DNA from: Ampullaceana balthica | Lineage: Eukaryota > Mollusca > Gastropoda > Lymnaeidae | Direction of reading: 5' to 3' | NCBI GenBank assembly: GCA_944989445.1 | Contig: CALYLW010000067.1 | Coordinates: forward strand, 1,932,938-1,996,937 | DNA: 64,000 nucleotides | Part shown: in pieces, positions 1-9,725 of the stretch | How positions within the stretch are numbered: the stretch's first letter is position 1 | Layout: every line of letters begins with the position of its first letter | The notes under the pieces: generated by a model | Databases searched by the model: none | What the model saw: only the letters and a program-made list of their open reading frames with translations | Told to the model about the DNA's origin: nothing | Position numbers and translations under genes: made by a program

Positions 1-238
1 GAAACGTATTAGAGACGTGTCGTTGTTCTTAACAAAACAAGGTTTCCCATTCTTGCTTTAGTGATGGGAATTGTAGATAGACTTGAAATTGTTATCTTTA
101 TTAGCCAAATATGATTCAACTTTGGACAGTCATCTGAAGTTTGAACAGAAAAATGAACTTTATTTAAGTCATGATGAGCAAAATGATTTAATTTAATCAC
201 TCGCATCTGAATTATCGGCGACAATTGATAATGAAGTT
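1..238 (+). pseudogene. hAT transposase pseudogene, piece 1 (N-terminal part)
   Basis: Read on the + strand, with small frame breaks and stops, this stretch gives peptides such as FLTKQGFPF and LLSLLAKYDSTLDSH, typical of the region before the catalytic core in hAT transposases of the TTF/ZMYM type. It ends in codons for ATIDNEV, and the same reading resumes at 2394 with KSARFFTFIID, so the two pieces were once adjacent. The 11 bases ATAATGAAGTT at 228-238 recur at 2383-2393, as expected for a target-site duplication around the intervening insertion. The gene begins upstream of the window. Confidence 0.65.
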
Positions 239-2139
239 ATCATCATCATCATGTAGGGCCCTGGCCTGCTCCACCACATCATCATCATGTAGGGCCCTGG
301 CCTGCTCCACCACATCATCATCATGTAGGGCCCTGGCCTGCTCCACCACATCATCATCATGTAGGGCCCTGGCCTGCTCCACCACATCATCATCATGTAG
401 GGCCCTGGCCTGCTCCACCACATCATCATCATGTAGGGCCCTGGCCTGCTCCACCACATCATCATCATGTAGGGCCCTGGCCTGCTCCACCACATCATCA
501 TCATGTAGGGCCCTGGCCTGCTCCACCACATCATCATCATGTAGGGCCCTGGCCTGCTCCACCACATCATCATCATGTAGGGCCCTGGCCTGCTCCACCA
601 CATCATCATCATGTAGGGCCCTGGCCTGCTCCACCACATCATCATCATGTAGGGCCCTGGCCTGCTCCACCACATCATCATCATGTAGGGCCCTGGCCTG
701 CTCCACCACATCATCATCATGTAGGGCCCTGGCCTGCTCCACCACATCATCATCATGTAGGGCCCTGGCCTGCTCCACCACATCATCATCATGTAGGGCC
801 CTGGCCTGCTCCACCACATCATCATCATGTAGGGCCCTGGCCTGCTCCACCACATCATCATCATGTAGGGCCCTGGCCTGCTCCACCACATCATCATCAT
901 GTAGGGCCCTGGCCTGCTCCACCACATCATCATCATGTAGGGCCCTGGCCTGCTCCACCACATCATCATGTAGGGCCCTGGCCTGCTCCACCACATCATC
1001 ATCATGTAGGGCCCTGGCCTGCTCCACCACATCATCATGTAGGGCCCTGGCCTGCTCCACCACATCATCATCATGTAGGGCCCTGGCCTGCTCCACCACA
1101 TCATCATGTAGGGCCCTGGCCTGCTCCACCACATCATCATCATGTAGGGCCCTGGCCTGCTCCACCACATCATCATGTAGGGCCCTGGCCTGCTCCACCA
1201 CATCATCATGTAGGGCCCTGGCCTGCTCCACCACATCATCATCATGTAGGGCCCTGGCCTGCTCCACCACATCATCATCATGTAGGGCCCTGGCCTGCTC
1301 CACCACATCATCATCATGTAGGGCCCTGGCCTGCTCCACCACATCATCATCATGTAGGGCCCTGGCCTGCTCCACCACATCATCATCATGTAGGGCCCTG
1401 GCCTGCTCCACCACATCATCATCATGTAGGGCCCTGGCCTGCTCCACCACATCATCATCATGTAGGGCCCTGGCCTGCTCCACCACATCATCATCATGTA
1501 GGGCCCTGGCCTGCTCCACCACATCATCATCATGTAGGGCCCTGGCCTGCTCCACCACATCATCATGTAGGGCCCTGGCCTGCTCCACCACATCATCATC
1601 ATGTAGGGCCCTGGCCTGCTCCACCACATCATGGCCTGCTCCACCACCTGGCCTGCTCCACCACATCATCATCATGTAGGGCCCTGGCCTGCTCCACCAC
1701 ATCATGGCCTGCTCCACCACCTGGCCTGCTCCACCACATCATCATCAGTAGGGCCCTGGCCTGCTCCACCACATCATCATGTAGGGCCCTGGCCTGCTCC
1801 ACCACATCATCATCATGTAGGGCCCTGGCCTGCTCCACCACATCATCATGTAGGGCCCTGGCCTGCTCCACCACATCATCATCATGTAGGGCCCTGGCCT
1901 GCTCCACCACATCATCATGTAGGGCCCTGGCCTGCTCCACCACATCATCATCATGTAGGGCCCTGGCCTGCTCCACCACATCATCACTGTAGGGCCCTGG
2001 CCTGCTCCACCACATCATCATCATGTAGGGCCCTGGCCTGCTCCACCACATGGCCTGCTCCACCACATCATCATCATGTAGGGCCCTGGCCTGCTCCACC
2101 ACATGGCCTGCTCCAGCACCTGGCCTGCTCCACCACATC
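239..2139. repeat. 36/33-bp minisatellite derived from the 3' end of a LINE
   Basis: About fifty near-identical units of 36 bp (some 33 bp) contain GTAGGGCCCTGGCCTGCTCC followed by a CAT trinucleotide run. The 33-bp units lack one CAT. A few irregular truncated units lie at 1630-1740 and 2050-2139. Because units are multiples of three, several frames are open for hundreds of codons on both strands; these are not genes. On the - strand one frame reads (VVEQARALHDDD)n. That frame runs directly on from the LINE remnant at 2140-2382 (WKDVVEQA), so the array is an expansion of the LINE coding end plus its ATG-rich tail. Confidence 0.9.
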
Positions 2140-2382
2140 CTTCCATTCGGATCAATCGGTGGCTTTCATTATCCATGCCCGAACCCCCAGCAGGTGTAGG
2201 TACATTTCCACATTATCGATCCACCTCAGTCTTTGGCGACCAGTGAGTCGTCTGCCCCATGTTTTCTGCCTGTAAATTATTTTTGGTCCTCTACATTCTG
2301 GCATCCTTTCAACATGTCCTGCACAGCGTAGTCTTCCTTTTTAAACTACTTGTGACTATGGGTGGATCTTCGTACAGATGGT
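2140..2382 (-). pseudogene. 5'-truncated LINE ORF2 C-terminal remnant
   Basis: The complement encodes a familiar non-LTR retrotransposon C-terminal region: GRLRCAGHVERMPE, then RQRLRWIDNVEMYLHLLGV, then SEWKDVVEQA. One in-frame stop precedes the SEWKD segment. No reverse-transcriptase core is present, so this is a 5'-truncated insertion. It is continuous with the minisatellite at 239-2139, which represents the same element's 3' end. The combined insert 239-2382 is bounded by ATAATGAAGTT on both sides (228-238 and 2383-2393), consistent with target-primed reverse transcription into the hAT gene. Confidence 0.75.
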
Positions 2383-2393
2383 ATAATGAAGTT

Positions 2394-3403
2394 AAGTCTG
2401 CACGATTCTTTACTTTTATTATTGATTAAACTATTGATATACCTAAAATTGATCAGATGTCATTTTCATGACGTTCAGATTAAATCAGGACATTTTTATA
2501 AAGATTTATAGACTTTTATATTTTGGTAAACAGCAATACTGTTGCATTTGATGAGAAGATTTTAACGGAACAACAAAACTGAAACATTGATATTACACTC
2601 TGTCGAGGACAGGCATACGACGGCGCATCTGTGATGTCTGGAATTAAGAGGGGCCTTCAAACTCAAATAAAGAAACTTTCACTCAATGCCATCTATATTC
2701 ATTGTTGTAACCATGTTTTGAATTTGGTTACTATCGAAGTAATGTCTATGAATAGTGATGTACAGTTGTTTTTCGGCACAGCTGAAAAGTTGTATGCATT
2801 CCTCACGTCTAGTTTACCACGTCTACATACTATCAAAGATCATCAGAAATATCAATATGAATCAACAGTAGATACTCTGAAACAACTTTCTGATACAAGA
2901 TGGGCAAGCCGTAAGAATGCAGTTGATGCAGTTGTTGGATCACTCTCTGCTTTTCTAGCCAAACTTGAAGATATAAATTCATGGGAATCAACAGAATATA
3001 AAGGAAGTGTCAGAGCACAAGCTATGGGACTATCTGTTTTAATTTTTTTTAATATCCCTTTGTTTCTCTGATGCTATTTGTGCAAAAGTTGTTGGATAAT
3101 ATCTTCGTGTTAACAACATACTTGCAACACAAGGACAATGACTTTGGTTTTGCAAAAGAATTGATCGATGTTGGAAGAAATTAGTTTGTTGAAGTGAGAA
3201 GCGATGAAACTTTTGAAATTCTGAATGTAGATGTCAAATCATGTATTAACGAAAATTGTTCCAAACCAGATGTTAAAACAGAATTTAAAGATAAGCGAAT
3301 TGCAAAATAGAAAAGTATGGCAGGCGAACTTAGCAGAGATGAAAGGGCTGATGATCTAACTACATGATTTAAATCTGAAACGTACTTCGCTATCTTTGAT
3401 ACA
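2394..3403 (+). pseudogene. hAT transposase pseudogene, piece 2 (catalytic core part)
   Basis: The reading resumes with KSARFFTFIID and reaches an uninterrupted stretch at about 2602-3071 with CRGQAYDGASVMSG, an IHCCNHVLNLV segment and LSDTRWASR, all characteristic of hAT transposases (RNase H-like catalytic fold). After 3071 a frame change is needed to continue (LLDNIFVLTTYLQHKDND, then KSETYFAIFDTLV near 3380-3410). In-frame stops occur before 2600 and after 3170, so this is inactive. It is cut at 3411/3412 by the next insertion and continues at 6819. Confidence 0.75.
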
Positions 3404-3531
3404 CTTGTAACCAGGGCCGGATTAAGCCATCTTGGTGCCCCAGGCAAAAACCCACGTGGGTGCCCTCTTCTGCCCGGGCCCCTAATCCTCCACCTAATCC
3501 TTCTCTTCGTCGCCCAACCATTCGTGGTCGG

Positions 3532-4072
3532 ACCATGCGAGGCAAGCAAGCTGCAAGTATGTGCAACCGAGCATGACGAATGACCCTCGCTCGGGTCAAC
3601 TAAACACAGTTAACGTTTGGCAAGCAAAGGTAGTGGTGGAGTGGGGCATGTCTTGAGACCAGCAATGTTTTTTACATTCACTTTCGATGTTCCTGCTCAG
3701 TTTGTATGTATTTCGTAATGTATTGGTTATTACATCCGCCTGACATGCGGAAGGTCTTAGGTTCAAGCCCAAGCGGCAGCATATGTTTTTTTTTAATTTT
3801 TAAAAATGCTAATGCCTGTTCTTTTCCCCCCTTTCTTAGCTAAAATAAACACCGCCTCTCCAGGCATGCGCAACAGGGGGACAACAGGAGTCACAAAGGG
3901 GGACTGGGAACTCATAAGTTTTAGTGATATTTATTGTGATCGATTGTGGGATTTAATGCGAGATATAAAATTTGATCAACTAACAAACCCCCTCCAAACC
4001 GACGTTCACTCGCATTGTTTTGATTTCTCCATGAGCAAGTCTGCGGCGTAAGCTACGCCGCGGGGCGTCTAG
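3532..4072 (+). mobile_element. Helitron-like non-autonomous element
   Basis: The 3' end is a GC-rich palindrome (GCGGCGTAAGCTACGCCGC, 4043-4061) followed within about 10 bases by CTAG and then T, the usual Helitron 3' layout. The 5' part (GGACCATGCGAGGCA, then CAACCGAGCATGACGAATG) recurs on the other strand near 52530-52585, which defines the family. It carries a tRNA-like segment at about 3722-3773. No Rep/helicase coding sequence is seen. The exact 5' end is uncertain. Confidence 0.6.
3722..3773 (+). repeat. tRNA-like segment inside Helitron-like element
   Basis: GGTTATTACATCCGCCTGAC followed by GGTTCAAGCCC resembles the A-box/anticodon region and B-box of a tRNA of the valine type, with a D-arm-like GGTTATTACA. 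No matching acceptor stem is present, so it is not a working tRNA. A relative with a different anticodon-like triplet lies at 52384-52440 on the - strand. Confidence 0.5.
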
Positions 4073-4249
4073 TGTTCAATATTATGCAAAAAACTAACGA
4101 AGAAAACAGTTGTTAGCACATACTTTTGTACTACTATCACTCATAGAAAACCGAATTAGCACAACTGTTTTCACCAGCAGACCAAAACGGGAGTGAATTT
4201 GTCGCTACGCATTAGTACGTTACGTAGCACAAACATATTTTTAAAAAGT

Positions 4250-4669
4250 AATTAAACAACCCCGTAAAAACACAGTTTTTGACTATAAATCCCTAATATA
4301 TGAGACATAACTAAAAGTATTGATTATGTTCAAGAGTGACAAACATTTACAGACTGAAACCAAATTATCTCCCTTGGCTTTGAAACTAGGTCAAAACTGT
4401 AGCAGACGACGACTAAACGTTCAAAATAGTGATTTATATAGATAAACCAAAAATGCATTTAATTTAATTATGGTACGTTTGATCGATCTCCAATTTTGAT
4501 ACGATGCATTGTGAGGTGAGACGGGTCCGTGTGCCAAATTTCAGCTCGATGGCTTCACTGGAAGTGGGTCATTTTCGACTTTTGTTTTTCCGCGGACGAG
4601 ACGAACGAGCGTCGCGGTCGAGGGACGAGACGACGATTGAGACGGCGGTGAAGTTAATATAAGGGATTT
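4250..4669 (+). repeat. Dispersed repeat family A, copy 1
   Basis: The left part begins AAACAACCCCGTAAAAAC and contains AAATCCCTAATATATGAGAC. The right end is GTTAATATAAGGGATTT, so the AAATCCCT and AGGGATTT parts form short inverted ends. A conserved core, GATCGATCTCCAATTTTGAT then ACGATGCATTGT, sits at about 4479-4512. Related copies are at 41898-42343 and 53325-53851, with a diverged one at 8518-8835. An (AC)n run lies just outside at 4680-4698. Confidence 0.7.
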
Positions 4670-4744
4670 TAAACAATAGCACACACACACACACACACTC
4701 GAAGAAAAATAGAACGAAAAACTGGGTAGGAGGTTTTTTACCAA

Positions 4745-6621
4745 GGGGCCGTCCATAAATGACGTCACGCGATTTTTGCCGATTTTTGACACCCCCCCCC
4801 TCGTCACGCATCGTCACAAAACCTTAGACCCCCCCCCCTCTAAAAATACGTCACAAATCTTTGACCCCCCCCCCACAACAAAGAAAAAAACTTATTTTCC
4901 AATAGAAAATAAGTATGTTTCAAATCACTTTTATTGTCATTTTAAGTATTTATTATTTATTTAGTGAATATCTATCTACATTGTAATATCGTAACCCGCG
5001 TGAAGCATTTTTTTAAAACGTTTAACCGGCCATTCAGAAAGCGAACTGTGTTAACATCTTTAGATTATATATTTTATTGAAATGCATAAAATTTTAAATA
5101 TTGACTATTAATCATCACGTTTAACGTCTTTGTTTAGAAACAAATTGTTTAAAAATAGCATTTTTAAAATGTATTTTTAAAAAATACTTCAATTGACTGA
5201 CGGGCATCCCGTAAGAAAGAGGTCGGCGAACAGAGGTAAATAACCTCATCTGGGGTCAAAAGGGGAATTCTTGGGGGTAATGCAGACTCATTTGGGACAT
5301 ATAACATCCACTACAATCCACTAGATATATTAAAATACGTCATGTGTACGTGTACGCTTGGAACATATGCCCATTATTGAACCGGTTCCTTCCAGAAAAT
5401 GCTTTTTTTTTAAATTTGACAACTATGTAGATTTCTTACCTACGTACTATACGAAGACACCTAAATCTACCCTACTTTCATTTATATTGACACGAGTGAA
5501 AATAATCCTTATCCACATCACTTGTCTGTACCAAGTATCATTTCTGTGATATTTAAAATTAATGCCTTAAAAACTGAGGTAAGAAGAAAAGTTGTTTTGT
5601 GCTCCTCTCGAATTGCGATGTCAAGAATTTGATGCATTCAATAAAGTTAATGAATACTTGACTAATTTTAAATGGGCTCATTTACCATTATATATAGAAC
5701 AATGCTTCTCAAACTTTTTAGTATGGTGGACCGGCAGGAATTTTTTCCATTGCACCAGGGACCGGTGCATTTTTTTAACTGCACTGACAATTTGTTCTGT
5801 CTTTTTTTTAGAACATCTGCGGACCGGCAGCGGATGGCCCACGGACCGGCACTGGTCCGCGGACCACCACTTTGAGAAACACTGATCTAGAAGACTAGAA
5901 TGGCCAGGGACGTTTGACCAAAAACCAATCGAACAATTATATCAAACTTAAAACGTTTTTAATTCTATCAAATAGATTCCCCACCTCCCCTTTTAAAGAA
6001 AAAGGATATTCCGTGTCGTTTTGACTTAAAATATCTACACATAATCCTATTCAGATCATTTTTAGACACTTGTCATGCTTGTAAAACTCGCCAGTAGCAT
6101 TTTCGTAACGACGCTCCCCCTAATCCCCGAGTCATGTGAGCAGGACCTAGAGTCTGGGGGTTGGGGGGGGGGTAACGAACACATAGACTTGTATATTTTG
6201 GGGTAACGGGCAAAAAAGTTCGACTCCTGTCATGAGAGAACCAAACGGAGCTGCGGTTACATCACAAATGCTTTGATGTCAACATCAAACGACGCAGTGT
6301 ACCAATTTCATATGTTATCTTGTGGATTCTGAAACTTAAGGATTATAATTAGATTTAATTTTTGTGTCTTGATAGCTTACGCCAACCAGCGTCTGATGGC
6401 CTACCGACCGGCACATTGAGAAGCACGGATTTTATTTTTAAAAGTCATTAAATAAATTGTAAGCGACCAAATATTTCAGTGGAAGTTTTATTTAAATTTA
6501 CCCTTTTGATGTGACGTCACATTTCTTCAACCCCCCTCCCTTCGTTCCCCTCGTCACGCATCGTCACAAAAGTGTGACCACCCTCCCCCCTAGGTGCGTG
6601 ACGTCATTTATGGACGGCCCC
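4745..6621. mobile_element. GGGGCCGTCC-type DNA transposon (non-autonomous), copy 1
   Basis: The termini are perfect 26-bp inverted repeats starting GGGGCCGTCCATAAATGACG at 4745 and ending at 6621. The termini contain the palindrome TGACGTCA. G/C-homopolymer-rich subterminal segments follow each end (4790-4880 and 6505-6600), the latter with TGTGACGTCACA. A small hAT MITE is nested at 5700-5884. No transposase is recognisable, and I could not identify a target duplication, so the superfamily is left open. Confidence 0.8.
5700..5884. mobile_element. hAT-type MITE
   Basis: The ends are CAATGCTTCTCAAA and the complement CAGTGTTTCTCAAAG, with an interior rich in GGACCGG/CCGGTCC. The flanks ATATAGAA (5692-5699) and ATCTAGAA (5885-5892) match at 7 of 8 bases, as expected for a hAT target duplication. 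A diverged relative of its right end (CCTACCGACCGGCACATTGA) is at about 6398-6424. Confidence 0.75.
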
Positions 6622-6818
6622 GAACCAGGTTCTGGGACCAATGTTAAATAATATGCGATTCATGATTATATTTGCGATTTGCAAATGTCATGTCGATTAC
6701 GCGGAGCCACTGGTACAATATACACATTTTTCCTGAGGACATGTTATGTCACCCAAACGCTTGGTGCCCTAGGCACATTCCTTGTTCGCCTAATGGTTAA
6801 TCCAGGCCTGCTTGTAAC

Positions 6819-6995
6819 ACAAATAGATGATCGATTTAATGACTTTCGGAGCACAGTTACTTATTTCTATTGCATTGATCCATCACAAATGTCGGAAGAA
6901 AATAAAGATTCTTTTCGAAGGTTATGCGAAGTTTTTTAACACATTAACCTTGAAGAAGCAATTAAAGAATATGATACCTTCAAAGATGTGTATGC
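6819..6995 (+). pseudogene. hAT transposase pseudogene, piece 3
   Basis: The reading QIDDRFNDFRSTVTYFYCI, then SQMSEENKDSFRRLCEVF and, after a stop, HINLEEAIKEYDTFKD continues directly from piece 2 when 3412-6810 is removed. This is the region between the catalytic core and the dimerisation domain in this hAT type. It is cut near 6995-7006 by the LINE that follows. Confidence 0.7.
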
Positions 6996-7007
6996 ATGAT
7001 ATCACCT

Positions 7008-8501
7008 ATAATTTATAATGATAATGCGACTAAAGCTAATATCCTTAACACATATTTTGCATCATCTTTTTCTGCCTCAGGCGACAAGGAAGTTTTAATA
7101 AATTTAAATAAAATGGAGGAAATAGGTAACATAACTGTAGATGAGATAGGTATACATTCACTCCTAAAAAACTTTAAAATAAACAAAGCTACTGGCCCAG
7201 ATGATTTTCCTGCAAGGTTATTAAAAGAACTAAGAAATGAACTGTCCCCAATCCTTGTAGTTCTCTTTCAAGCCTCTCTAAACCAGGGTAAAGTGCCCCA
7301 GGATTGGAAATTAGCTAACGTAACTCCACTCTTTAAGAAAGGGGATAAATCAGACCCTGGTAATTACAGGCCTGTATCACTCACTAGTATCACCTGTAAA
7401 TTACTAGAACACATAATATCTAGTAGAATAGTTAACCACCTTGACAAATATAATGCCCTATGCCCACATCAACACGGCTTTAGAAAAAACAGATCATGTG
7501 AAACACAACTAATAGGTTTAATAGATGAACTATCAAAAGGCTTAGACAAAAATGATCAAATAGATACAATATTACTAGACTTCTCAAAAGCATTTGACAA
7601 AGTTCACCACCTTAGTTTACTTAAAAAACTTAACTACTTTGGAATCTCGGGTTCCTTACATCACTGGATCCAAGACTTCCTTTTGGGCAGGGAGCAAACT
7701 GTAATAATTAATGGATCTAAATCTGCACCAATAAAGGTTAACTCAGGAGTTCCACAAGGAACTGTGCTAGGTCCCTTACTCTTTTTAATTTATATAAATG
7801 ATTTACCCAACAACATCTCAACAGGTACAAAAGTTAGGTTATTTGCTGATGATTGTATAATCTATAGAACAATTAAATCAGAACAAGATAGCAAAATTTT
7901 ACAAAAAGACCTAGATGAATTGATAAAATGGAAAACTAACTGGAGTATGAGTTTCCACCCAGAAAAGTGTCAACTGTTAAGAGTAACAAAGAAAAAGAAA
8001 CAAATAAATTCAAAATATTTCATTCATGTAAAGGAACCAACCCAAACTAAAGATGCAAAATACTTAGGAGTCATAATAAATGAGAAATTATCATGGAATC
8101 CTCATGTCAATGAAGTAATTAAAAAATCAAACAAAACCTTAGGCTTTATAAAAAGAAACCTTTACAAATGTAATAATGATATAAAACTAAAATGCTATCT
8201 CACTTTGGTGAGACCTGTACTAGAATATGCATCTTCTGTATGGGACCCATCCACCAAAGAAAACATTGATAAACTAGAACAAATTCAAAAAAGAGCTGCC
8301 AGATTCATTACTGGAGAATATTCAAAACTGACTAGAATAACACCATTAGTTAAATCATTAAACCTTGAAACACTAGAGGATAGAAGAACCAAGAGTAAAG
8401 TAGTAATCATACATAAAGCAATTAACTCTAATTTAGAAATACAACACAAAGATAACTTAATACAACCCTCAGATAGACATAAGGATAATAATCAACATTA
8501 A
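7008..8501 (+). pseudogene. Reverse transcriptase of LINE copy 1
   Basis: An open frame of about 497 codons encodes a non-LTR reverse transcriptase. In order it shows ATGPDDFPARLLKEL, NVTPLFKKGDKSDPGNYRPV (the LKKG/NYRP block), HGFRKNRSCETQL, LLDFSKAFDKV (first catalytic aspartate), SGVPQGTVLGPLLF, the LFADD active-site motif near 7839-7853, and the thumb region to WDPSTKENIDKLEQIQKRAA. There is no endonuclease domain because the copy is 5'-truncated. The C-terminal end is replaced by sequence from the insertion at 8518-8835, which brings a stop. The intact motifs suggest a fairly young insertion. It sits in hAT debris and is not a host gene. Confidence 0.85.
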
Positions 8502-8517
8502 AAACACTTTTTAAAAA

Positions 8518-8835
8518 CTAGTCTTATATTAAAAATGCACTAATTTTCTACTTTTTAGTCTACGCATTTTACAGTAAGTGCAAAGCCAGCTTACCTTTTG
8601 ACTATAAATCCCTTATATATGAGACATAACTAAAAGTAGTGATTATGTTTAAACGCGACATTTACAGACTGAAACACGATTATCTCCCCTGGTTTTAAAA
8701 CTGGGCGCAGGGACGGTAGGGGGTGTGAACAGTGACGGTCGGCGTCAACGCGTGAACCGAGCACGTGAAAAAATTATAAACAAATAGTGGGACGGTTCCG
8801 ATTACACTTACAAAGCAAGTTAATATAAGACTAGT
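8518..8835. mobile_element. MITE nested in LINE copy 1 (family A relative)
   Basis: Perfect 16-bp inverted ends: ACTAGTCTTATATTAA at 8518-8533 and its complement at 8820-8835. The interior carries family A sequence (AAATCCCTTATATATGAGAC). In LINE copy 2 the equivalent coding sequence runs uninterrupted (DRHKDKNTFLIPYARTN), which shows this is an insertion. Confidence 0.75.
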
Positions 8836-9056
8836 AAAAACGCCTTTCTTATTCCGTATACAAGAACAAACTCATACAAATTTTCGTTCTTCCCGTCCGG
8901 AATTCGGGCGTGGAATGGGTTTCCTGAAGAAACCAGGAAAGCCTACACTTTATCAACATTTAAAACTCTAATAAGAATGCAGGACTAAACACAAACCCTA
9001 GATAAGCGTAGGACGCAATAATCTTCTGTATAGAAGGAGCGTCTGAAACAGATAAG

Positions 9057-9383
9057 ATAAGTGTCTATTACGGTGTAGTGAACTGCAACTTAAAGAGGTT
9101 CTGCCATCAATCATCATTCAATATCAATCATCAATATACATAATTCCCGTCGACTGTCTGTCTGTTTTTATGTATGTATGTATGTGTGGATGTAAGGCTA
9201 TACTAATTTTAGAAAGCAGCGCACCAAATTACTGCACCAATGCATCAAAAGGTGTGCAAATTAAAGATGCGCTGTAAAAAAAAAGTATTTGACGTCATTG
9301 TTTTAGCTCATATTTTAATTTTGGGAAAAGAGAACAATGTAAAAAGAGGATTTGATTATGGTTAATTATAAACTTAACTAAAT
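9057..9383. other. Unassigned AT-rich spacer between LINE copy 1 and the foldback block
   Basis: No gene is seen. It holds a short TATG run (9171-9186) and AT-rich sequence. It lies inside the region that interrupts the hAT pseudogene, so it is probably more transposon sequence that I do not recognise. Confidence 0.4.
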
Positions 9384-9725
9384 AGAAGTAAAAAAAAAGA
9401 TTTTTAAAAAAACACGTTTTTATAAGCGGACTAAAAAGAAGAAAATAATTTAAAACTTATTAGTTCAAGTACTTCGATTTAATATGACTAAAAACGTGGG
9501 GCGGGCGCTTATGAGGTTTAACATATGCGGTTCACTCATTCTCTCACTTATAGATATCTCTTTTGCTTTCTAAATTAGAAATCTTTAATTTTTATACCAA
9601 ACACCCACCCCACGTTTTTAGTCATATTAAATCGAAGTACTTGAACTAATAAGTTTTAAATTATTTCCTTCTTTTTAGTCCGCTTATAAAAACGTGTTTT
9701 TTAAAAATCTTTTTTTTTACTTCTA
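9384..9725. repeat. Foldback (long inverted repeat) element, copy 1
   Basis: Arms of about 110-125 bp face each other. The left arm runs from TAGAAGTAAAAAAAA through AAGCGGACTAAAAAGAAG to GACTAAAAACGTGGGGCGGG. The right arm is its near-perfect complement, beginning CACGTTTTTAGTCATATTAA. The roughly 100-bp loop includes TCACTCATTCTCTCACTTAT. No coding potential. Confidence 0.85.

Larger units (their letters stand above)
3412..6810. mobile_element. Non-autonomous hAT-type DNA element (3.4 kb, container of others)
   Basis: The ends are imperfect inverted repeats: CAGGGCCGGATTAAGCC on the left, and the complement of the right end reads CAGGCCTGGATTAACC. The flanks are a perfect 8-bp direct duplication, CTTGTAAC, at 3404-3411 and 6811-6818. 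An 8-bp duplication with CAG-starting termini is the hAT signature. The host hAT transposase reading (FDTLVT then QIDDRFNDFR) is restored if the element is skipped, confirming the boundaries. No transposase of its own is visible. It contains a Helitron-like element (about 3532-4072), a repeat copy (4250-4669), a GGGGCCGTCC element (4745-6621) and a small hAT MITE (5700-5884). Confidence 0.85.
7006..9056 (+). mobile_element. Non-LTR retrotransposon (Jockey/CR1-like), copy 1, 5'-truncated
   Basis: The start aligns with an internal position of the longer copy at 35771-37985, so this one is 5'-truncated. The 3' part after the reverse transcriptase (FRSSRPEFGRG-type codons, roughly 8836-8990) leads to a GATAAGATAAG tail ending near 9056. 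The same tail is seen on the copies at 35771 and 11321. A small inverted-repeat element (8518-8835) interrupts the coding end. It is inserted in the hAT pseudogene. Confidence 0.8.

Noticed and set aside
193..2138. Very long open frames in several frames and on both strands
   Set aside because: They result from a 36/33-bp tandem repeat with no stop in the unit; there is no start context, splice signal or unique domain. One frame is explained by the LINE origin of the unit.
3722..3773. Functional tRNA gene
   Set aside because: A B-box and partial arms are present, but no acceptor stem pairs with the 5' end, and it lies inside a repeat.
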